NCBI RefSeq assembly: GCF_000247815.1
Contig: NC_021671.1
Location: forward strand, 29,178,952-29,242,951
DNA length: 64,000 nucleotides
Origin: Ficedula albicollis
Lineage: Eukaryota; Chordata; Aves; Passeriformes; Muscicapidae
Direction of reading: 5' to 3'
The position numbers and the translations under genes were made by a program. Positions 56,228-64,000 of the stretch are shown here, piece after piece. The notes below the pieces were generated by a model that was given only the letters and a program-made list of their open reading frames with translations, ran no database searches and was not told the origin of the DNA. Within the stretch, counting starts at the first letter, position 1, and each line of letters opens with the position of its first letter.

Positions 56228-56899
56228 GAATGAAACATTCTCTTGGAAAACAGAAAGCTTGCAATGTGTGTTTTGCTTTCCCAGCAGCTTCTAACAGAAA
56301 CATGTGGTATTTTGAGACCACATTCAACTAGAAAGAGATTGAACTCTTCCCCCTTAAGGTTTTGCTGCAGATATTCCAAATTTTGTGCCCACAAAATTAT
56401 AGATACCCTCAATTATGGTCAGGGAATGTTTTCATAGTAATCTGTAAATAGTTTTATTACTATGTGTGTTACTGGGAGTCTTTTTCACTGCTAAATCATA
56501 ATTATTTCCTTCTGTTTTCGAGTATTCTAGTAATTTTTGTGTTCTGTCTTCATTCTAGCTTCCCTGCCACTCACTGCAGGGATTCATTTCACAATTTTAT
56601 TTAATTAAAATATTCCTATAACTTTTCATATTTTTCCCCAGGTCATTTGTGCATATTGATGCAAAATTTGGACAGGGAAAGAAAGTGTTTTGAATACCTT
56701 CAGCTTAGGACACAGGAATAAAATATATAACCATGCTGGCTTTTGATGGACTAGCTGATTTCTTTCCATGTGCAAAGTAGGATACTGTGATTCTGCTGTG
56801 TAATGTAGAGTAAATTCTCCTAGCAGAATATACTCCTAGGCTCTCATGAATTATCCCTTAGTGCCACTGAACATCTGCTGAGGTTTCTTTTGAGCCCCC
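56228..56899. other. No recognised gene
   Basis: AT-rich unique sequence. Confidence 0.4.
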
Positions 56900-57331
56900 T
56901 GTTTCTCTTTTGCAAGCCCATTTGGAGTCTGATTTCTCCCTTCAGGGAAGAACCATGTATTTCTGCATCAGCATGCCTGAATAATTACCATGTTTTTGTT
57001 TTACTTTCAGGATACCCTCACAGAGTCTGGCTTGCACCATGGACAAATGTGGAGAGTGGAAGACTGAAAGATGATTTTTTCAAGGCCTTTTGGGCTGCCA
57101 ATGGTCAGTATGTGTTTCTCTTTTGCAAGCCCATTTGGAGTCTGATTTCTCCCTTCAGGGAAGAACCATGTATTTCTGCATCAGCATGCCTGAATAATTA
57201 CCATGTTTTTGTTTTACTTTCAGGATACCCTCACAGAGTCTGGCTTGCACCATGGACAAATGTGGAGAGTGGAAGACTGAAAGATGATTTTTTCAAGGCC
57301 TGATCACTTTTGGGCTGCCAATGGTCAGTAT
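56900..57331. repeat. Tandem duplication, 213-base unit x2, carrying an exon-like segment
   Basis: Copies start at 56900 and 57113 (TGTTTCTCTTTTGCAAGCCC). The second copy has about seven extra bases (TGATCAC) near 57301-57307 before TTTTGGGCTGCC. Otherwise they are nearly identical, so the event is recent or gene conversion is active. Confidence 0.93.
57011..57103 (+). other. Exon-like segment, unidentified; duplicated at 57224-57322
   Basis: A textbook acceptor (TTTTTGTTTTACTTTCAG) is followed by 93 bases open in the frame YPHRVWLAPWTNVESGRLKD then DFFKAFWAAN, and a good donor, AATG|GTCAGT. Start and end are both phase 1, so it could be skipped or inserted without shifting the frame. The second copy keeps acceptor and donor but the extra bases bring a TGA after FFKA, so only the first copy is open. 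No family was recognised. It could also be a noncoding RNA exon. Confidence 0.35.
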
Positions 57332-60300
57332 AGTTAGCTGTGTGTCTGGGAGTGGATGGTGGCAATCACTTGTTGCTTTCAAAGCTTTTCAAGGCTTCTG
57401 TGTACTATCTGAACACAACAGTAAAAATGACAAAGAAAGATTAGCTGCCTTTGAATTTTTCTGTATATTTTTCCTGCTTTAAACTTGTGAAAGTCTCAGG
57501 ACCTCTGTCTGGGACGAGAGATATCAAAACTGTCCTTCTTGAACAATCAGCTTTGAAATTTAGTACACACTTTGTAAATATACATTTGAAAAATGACAAT
57601 AAAGAGTAAGGATCTCATGAATCTCATCCTGCATCCAATGCACTATCTGGAATGTTTCCATTGTGTTTAAAGAGGATGAAATTGAGTTGCTGCTTTGAAA
57701 TGGGATTGTCTCAAATAAAGAGTAGGAATACGTAGCTTATGAAAACAAGAAGCTGTTTCTGAATGAGGAACTGTGGTAGAGGCGTTATGCATGGTGGGTG
57801 GAGAGACTGGGAATTTAAAATGTCTTGTTGTCTAATGTGTCTGAATTGGACTGTCTGTACAGAGTAAAAGCAGAAGGGTGTGCTTTACTCTGTGTTGGTC
57901 CTCTCTTGTGCACTGAACATCAAAATACTGGTTTGGATTACAGGCAGATGTCAGTCTTTTTCCCTGCTAATCTTCCCTGTAAATGTGCTTTTTCTTATCA
58001 AACGTGTACCTTGTGAGTAAATGAAAGGCATCCTCAATACTTTTATTGGTACTTGTATCAATCAACTGGTAGAAAATTATCACCTGCAAAATTTGCAGGT
58101 GACCTCAAGCTACTGGGTAAGTAAGCAAAGAGAGGGACAAGCCAGGCAAACTGAATGAGTTGGATTGTTCTGTAAGTGGGTTGGTCTGAGCCATTGGCCT
58201 TTGAAGACAACTGAGGACTGGATTTCGAAACAAAGAATGTAGATCTCCCTTTTGAGATGGGACACTGCTATGCTGACCCTGAGAAGGTCATAAGAGGAAG
58301 GTACAATTAGCAGGATTGGCATTTCCATTGAGGTAGTCAGGGCTGGTGTGACCTTGGGAGGTGTCAGCAAAGGCACAGGTAGGAGGAAAGGCAGAGTGTC
58401 TGTGTCGTGGCAAGGCCATCGCTGGAACCCTGCAGCTCTGAGGTCCTAATTTTGAGAATTACTCTGAAAAGCTGAAAAGGCTTTGAACGAGTCTAAGCTG
58501 TTGTCTGGAGAACAGGTAGAAACCTGAACTAATTACCTTAAATTATTCAAGTTGCAGTTGTGATTTCCTCATGGCCTACAGATACTTACATGTAGGAAAA
58601 GCTTCAGAAAAGCAACAGCTGTTTGACGCAACAACAGAAAACTCAGGACTGGCATCTTAGCTAGGCAAATAAAAATTTTAAACAAGTTGCATATGTTTTA
58701 AATGTTGAACATGCTTGTCTCCTGGAGCAATTCAAAGTAGATGTGGTGTCTTCCCACTGCTAGAATTTTGAGAAGCTTGGCTGGACATATTTCTGAAATA
58801 TTTGATTCAAATTCAGCCAGAGTTCAGGGATAATATGGAGTACAGTAGGTGAAGTTTGGGTTCCAGGGTTTAGACTAAAATATCAATGGCTCTTGCTGAA
58901 TCAAGGATTGATGAAATGTTTAAAGATGTCCTGTTCTAGTGAAGAGGGACACTGTCAGCATCACTGACTGTGCTGAGAATGGTATTATCACACACTGGTT
59001 AATATTTCAGTATTATTGGACCTTTTAGTCAAGGATTCTGCACCTTTTTAAATATGTGACTTGAGACATGAACCTCTCCTCTTTTCTGTGTCTCTGTCAC
59101 TCCACTATCTCATTTGGATGACAAGAGGGGCCATAGCCATTACCTGGTAGAAGCTTCACCCCATGGTGGAGCAGAATGCCAGCAAGAGTTTGTCCACCTT
59201 CCCTGAAGCACAGGAATTGCTTTGTCTGGACTAGCTGCCCCCCTATGACCCTGCTAGTTCACCACCTCTGCTCTGATGGCTTCGTGGGGAACAAGAAGAT
59301 TGCTGCCACTTGAGGCTGGGAAGAGGGAAAAAAGCAAACTGTATGGAAGACTGTGCAGAGAGCTTAGTCCAGCTCTGGTGAGGGGGAATGTGGAGGAAGC
59401 ACAGATGGAGGAACAAGAGGCCCAGGCAGCCAAGGCTTGGGCTAGTCTATGCAGCAGTCCTGGAGCTTGCATGCAAACCAGCTTGTTTAGCACCTTGTAA
59501 CTCTGTTATTATTCAGGAATTGTAATGGGGAGACAAGACCTAACAAAAGGAGTTGGGACATTCCTAAACCTCAACAAGTCCTGGAGGAAGACACATGCTA
59601 TGAAACAGCCTGGGAGGAGGAAGACCTTTAAATCAGGCTGGAATGGGTTGTGGAGCTTTCAGGAATAACCTGCTTGGATGCAGCACTCAAAGCTTCTCTG
59701 CTGGGCTGGTGTGCAGCCTGCTAACCTGATCTTAGCTCAGATCTTGGCCCAGCTGAGAAGATCTGGACAGTGAGAGGGACCGAGGATCTTAGCTATGGGA
59801 ACAGCCTGGTCACAACTGACGTGCAGTGATTGCAAGGAGAATGTCAGCAGTTCCCAAAGTTCCCAAAGAGTTAATTAAACATATGGAAAAACTTTCCTGA
59901 ACTTGGTCAGAGGTCTTTAAACAACAAAACTTACTCAAGATTTAAATACATCTCAACAGAGTCTGAATGCCTTGATTCAAAGAGGCTTCCCAGTAAACCA
60001 GAACATAGAAATTATGTCCCTACCCAGAAACAAATTATGTTCACCTTGTAATTTGATTTTGTTGATATATTTTGCAGTTATCTCCTTTGGCTCTGAGTCA
60101 TTACTCGTAGTGGAAATACTGACACATGTAATGGCTCAAAGCAGCGTGTGGAAACTTTCCACTCCTCCCTCTGTCTCTGCTCACCAGGACTCATTCACTC
60201 AAGCATTGTCTTTCAGCAGCAGAAAAACTGAATTAGACTGCTTATAACATGGGGTATTAGTGGGCACCTGGAAAATGTTGATAAAGTTCTTCTCACACTA

Positions 60301-61043
60301 GTAATGGTGATTCTTAGCCAGAGGGAATGCTCACCCATGTTAAGCATCTGAATGGATAAAAAGCTTCTGAATGCTGAGGCTTTTCAACAGTGTTTTTCTG
60401 GTGGCTTTATAGGTTTTGTTTTACACACTCCACTCTCTCTGAATTCCTACTCCAACTTCTCAGCAGATAATGCAGATTGTTAGCAGGGATCTCAATGGGG
60501 CTGTACCTATAATTTTTTCTTAGCAATCTGAAAACCTGGCAGAAGGATAAAGGTCCCTACTACTTTCTTGCAAAGCAGATAAGGAGAAAAGAAATGGATT
60601 CAGTTGAAAAGCCCCAAACCTAAAAATGGTGTTGTTACAAATCAAGCCACAGCCATCCTGCTACCTCTGTAGGCAGAACCAACTTTAACAATTGACCAAA
60701 CTGCAAAAAAAGGCAACTAAGCACTGCTTCTTTTTTAATTTAGAGGTGCTGCCTTCCTTAAGTTCCAAGTTGTAGATGCACATTTTATGCTTAATTTCAG
60801 TGTTCATTTTAATCTGTATGTGACTCTGCAGTGTCAAAGCTAACTAGACTACAGTAAAGGGTAGTGCAGTTTATCAGCATCTTGCTAAGAAACAGAAAAT
60901 AAAGCCCCTCTCTAAACTTACATGATCTCCAAAAAGCAATGTTTTTGTCTACATTTATTGCTGTGACTGCACATGGAAAGTAGTCCTTTGTATTAAGAAT
61001 TATGTAGTTCTGTAAAAACAAAGAAAATACTGACTCCTGAAAA
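57332..61043. other. Gene-poor sequence
   Basis: A perfect inverted repeat (CACCTGCAAA A TTTGCAGGTG) lies at 58081-58101. Open frames near 59254-59500 exist on both strands without family motifs. Confidence 0.4.
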
Positions 61044-61226
61044 CATTCTAATTATAGTATTAAGATTTAAAATTCGAATTATGCCCTGACTCCTAGGAGC
61101 AATACTTGAAGCTATATTCATAAAAAATATTTCTGCATTCTAATTATAGTATTAAGATTTAAAATTCTAATTATGCCCTGACTCCTAGGAGCAGTACTTG
61201 AAGCTATATTCATAAAAATATTTCTA
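61044..61226. repeat. Tandem duplication, 92-base unit x2
   Basis: Copies at 61044-61135 and 61136-61226 begin CATTCTAATTATAGTATTAA and contain CCCTGACTCCTAGGAGCA. They differ at two substitutions and one base of an A run. Confidence 0.94.
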
Positions 61227-63558
61227 ACTCATTACCAAGAAAGACTATTGCAGTACAACAACTTTTTTTTTCTGCTGAGTAGAGGGAGATTGAGAAGGCA
61301 TTTAGATCCAGAAAATCCTGCTCCCCTACCTAATGATTTGCCATGGCTGCTGTGCTGCCTGACAATTCACATCTGTATTACTGTCTGGGCTCAGCAGGAA
61401 AGAAACTTCTCAGGTGACCATCGGGGAGATAGAAAAGGGTCTTTTTCTGCCTATTTTCCTCCAAAGGGCTTGATTTTATAGCCTTTTTATTAAACTCATA
61501 GTATGTTCTCCCAGGTATTTTTAAAAATGCAGTCAGAACTACAATTTTTTTCTTTTTATAACATACAAGAAGTAGGTATGATGTTTCTTTTTAATTCAAT
61601 TGCCAGTGATTGAAGCATTTGCTAACAGATGGGAGGATATCTGCATTTTGAGCATTTCCCCTTCAAGCCAGACAAGGTTTACATCTATGTATTCTATCTC
61701 CTGGGAGAAGCTCTGATTAAAAGATTAGGCTACATGTCATCACTGACTCTTCACCTGCTGGAAACAGGTCACTTCACTAAAAACCCTCTGCAAGATCCAC
61801 TGGGTGGAGAGGAAGAGGCTCTGTGGCTGTGCCTAGGACAGCCACCAGACTTGGTGGACAACTCCAAGGCTTGGATGAAACAGCAAAGACTGAAGACTTG
61901 AATTTGGGGGGGATCTGGGCCAGCACTACTGCTTGTCTATATTTTGGTTGGTTTCAAAAGGAACTGAAGCCTTTTTTAGCTTGTCTGTTTAATATTGTTG
62001 TTTTACATGTCAATAGACTTGATCTGTACCATTTGTACTTTGCAGCTTGGAAGGAACTGTGTGACTTAACAGCTGGAGGACACAGTAAATCATTAGGACT
62101 TTAAAAGCATCTCTGAAAGAGCTCAAAAGTCCAAAGGGGAAAAGTAACAAACCTTTGACTCTGTGAACCAAAAAGTTATACCTTGATGAAGTAAAGATCT
62201 GGGAAAACACACAGGGACAGGGAATTAGATGGGGGAGTTGGAAATGCTGAAGATTAAAATGAGAAACTGGAACAGCAGAAAGGGAGAGAGTGAGGGGGTA
62301 GCTGATACCAAACAGACTGATGGTGCAACTTCCTTTTGAAAAGGCTTTTTTAATTGTCAAAGCTGTAGCAAGCATCTTTTTTAAATTTTATTTATCCTCT
62401 AGATACTTTACCCTAGAAGTCTTATTTAACACCATAATTACATAATTTTGTGCTCAGTTAGCTTTATAAGCCTCAGTGGAGGATCATGAGCATCCCTTTC
62501 ACACAACCCTGCATTTTTCTGCTGTTAATTTAATGCTTATGAAGAGCCCATACATTTGTATTGATCTTTTTTTCTCCTTGCAGACTTCAACCACATTAGT
62601 ATATGGAACAGATGGGAGTCTTTAACTCATTAGAGGGAACCAGTTTAATACTGATCCCATCAATCCGTTCTATTTTTGCCCTGGAGACAGAAGTTTTTCT
62701 GTGGAGAGTGCAGTTGTATGCATCTGCTGTTGTGTGTGCACCTAGATGGCAGGTTGTGAAGCTGCTGAGGCAGAACAGAGGGAAGCAGGAACATTGCAGA
62801 GTAGATGAAGAAGAGACCTTCTGGCATGCTACCAAGCAGAAATCATAATTCTAATGAATTTATAATCACAGTACAGCTACTTAAGGAAAAACAGGAATAC
62901 ACAAGCACAGCTTGAGATGGTTCAGAGTTTGACCTGTTCATGTTTAAAAAAAACCATACCAATTTTACTGATAAAGGCTCCATCTCTTTTACATTTAATC
63001 ATTCGTAGACTGAAAATGCTCTAGAGTGTTTTCTACTTTAGTGCTCTTCTGAAACTGTAACTATTGCATGGTTTTAAGAATTCATTTGAATCAATAAAAC
63101 AGGAGAAGTTGTGCTTCTGTGATTACCAGATTCCTTCCATCAGGTTAGCTTTCTTGTTATTTTGTTTTCATTGCTGAGTCTGTATTTCTGGAAGATTAGT
63201 GTATGAACAAGCAGGAAAAGCATCACCTGAAAGGTTGCCACAAATAATGCACAAATAAATCACAAAAGAGTGAGGCATGGAAAAAATAATTTATTAAACA
63301 AATCCAGTTTTTGCAAGGATAGTAGCTTCCATTCTAGTAATTATCACAGTGTACAATATAGTAATATTTTTTTCTGCTTAATTTGGGAATCTCTCTTGGA
63401 AAGATGGCTGAAATATGGGGAAACAGCATATACTGGAAAAAATAGAGACTGGGTTTTACAACTTTATTTCAAATCAAGACCATGGTCCTCAAAACACTGA
63501 GAACACATCCAATGACTGCTAATTTGAGCAGCAAGTAGAAATTGCACTAGTGGTATTG
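61227..63558. other. Gene-poor sequence with a possible terminal noncoding exon
   Basis: A strong acceptor (TTTTTTTCTCCTTGCAG) ends at 62581-62583 and an AATAAA lies near 63093, so a terminal exon of a noncoding transcript is possible. The frames after the acceptor close within about 20 codons or lack motifs. Nothing else was recognised. Confidence 0.3.
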
Positions 63559-63706
63559 GATGTGCACAGGAATGTATAATGCTAACAAAAGCATCACCAG
63601 AGAGTACATTTGGCTTGTTTTAAAGGGATATTGATGTGCACAGGAATGTATAATGCTAACAAAAACATCACCAGAGAGTACATTTGGTTTGTTTTAAAGG
63701 GATATA
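63559..63706. repeat. Tandem duplication, 74-base unit x2
   Basis: Copies at 63559-63632 and 63633-63706 begin GATGTGCACAGGAATGTATA and end TGTTTTAAAGGGATAT. They differ at about two to three positions. Confidence 0.94.
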
Positions 63707-64000
63707 ATAGTCTCAGAAAAACAGTAAGAAAAAAAGTAGGTATCATACAAGATAGAAATATTTATAAACTGGACAACAGGTACATTGTGTGGTTTTCTTC
63801 CTATGTTTCTAGTTGGTAGGAGCAGGCCCAGAAAAATAGATCCTCTTCCTTCTGAAATTTTTCTTCTGTTACTTAGCATCTAACATGGCACCACAATAAT
63901 GTCAGTACTTCCCAATGCCAGCCAGATGATAATTAATTTCATACCAGCAACTAATTATGGTGTCTTAAGCTGCATCTCCATCTCTCTTTACTTTTGTCCT

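Noticed and set aside
58081..58120. Possible CR1 fragment (resembling the 'FADDTKL' coding region)
   Set aside because: The similarity covers only about 30 bases and the flanks do not continue as CR1.

Overview
This window reads as vertebrate nuclear DNA, and specifically as a bird. It is AT-rich and intron-like. It holds one clear multi-exon gene with vertebrate splice sites, several fragments of CR1 (the dominant avian LINE), and decayed endogenous-retrovirus LTRs of a kind familiar from bird genomes. There is no operon structure, tRNA, rRNA or CRISPR. The species cannot be named from the sequence; a neoavian bird is likely.

The only gene supported with confidence is a cytosolic sulfotransferase of the SULT1 family, closest by motif to SULT1C, on the minus strand. 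Seven coding exons (12529 down to 6767) join into an uninterrupted 305-residue frame. All splice sites are GT/AG, and exon sizes 98, 127, 95, 181 and 113 match the classic SULT1 gene. A candidate 5' noncoding exon with an HNF1-like promoter site lies at about 13029-13145, and a candidate poly(A) signal lies at 6539-6544. Two nearly invariant positions of the PAPS-binding motifs are changed to alanine (A53 and A272), although the frame is intact.

Layout. 1-6500: intergenic, with three short tandem duplications and one exon-like plus-strand ORF (2825-3033). 6539-13145: the sulfotransferase gene. 13880-17600: a badly decayed minus-strand ERV (LTR pieces at both ends, a tRNA-Lys-type primer-binding-site remnant at 17105-17122) interrupted by a 2.2 kb CR1 fragment with endonuclease-end and reverse-transcriptase coding remnants. 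17600-28900: gene-poor, with a 704-base uninterrupted poly-C block at 21971-22674 flanked by near-identical 48/49-base copies of the same sequence. 28976-29465: a 52-base exon-like segment with strong splice signals, followed by a small CpG-rich patch. 38530-39385: an LTR abutting a CR1 3' end. 42435-42650 and 48725-49365: further CR1 fragments. The right third contains many short tandem duplications, one of which duplicates an exon-like segment (57011-57103).

The most distinctive non-genic pattern is the recurrence of short, two- or three-copy tandem duplications (about 35 to 213 bases per unit, copies a few percent diverged) at no fewer than eleven places. No new biological system could be demonstrated. 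The best leads are the motif substitutions in the sulfotransferase, the poly-C block, the duplication pattern and the unassigned exon-like segments on the plus strand.
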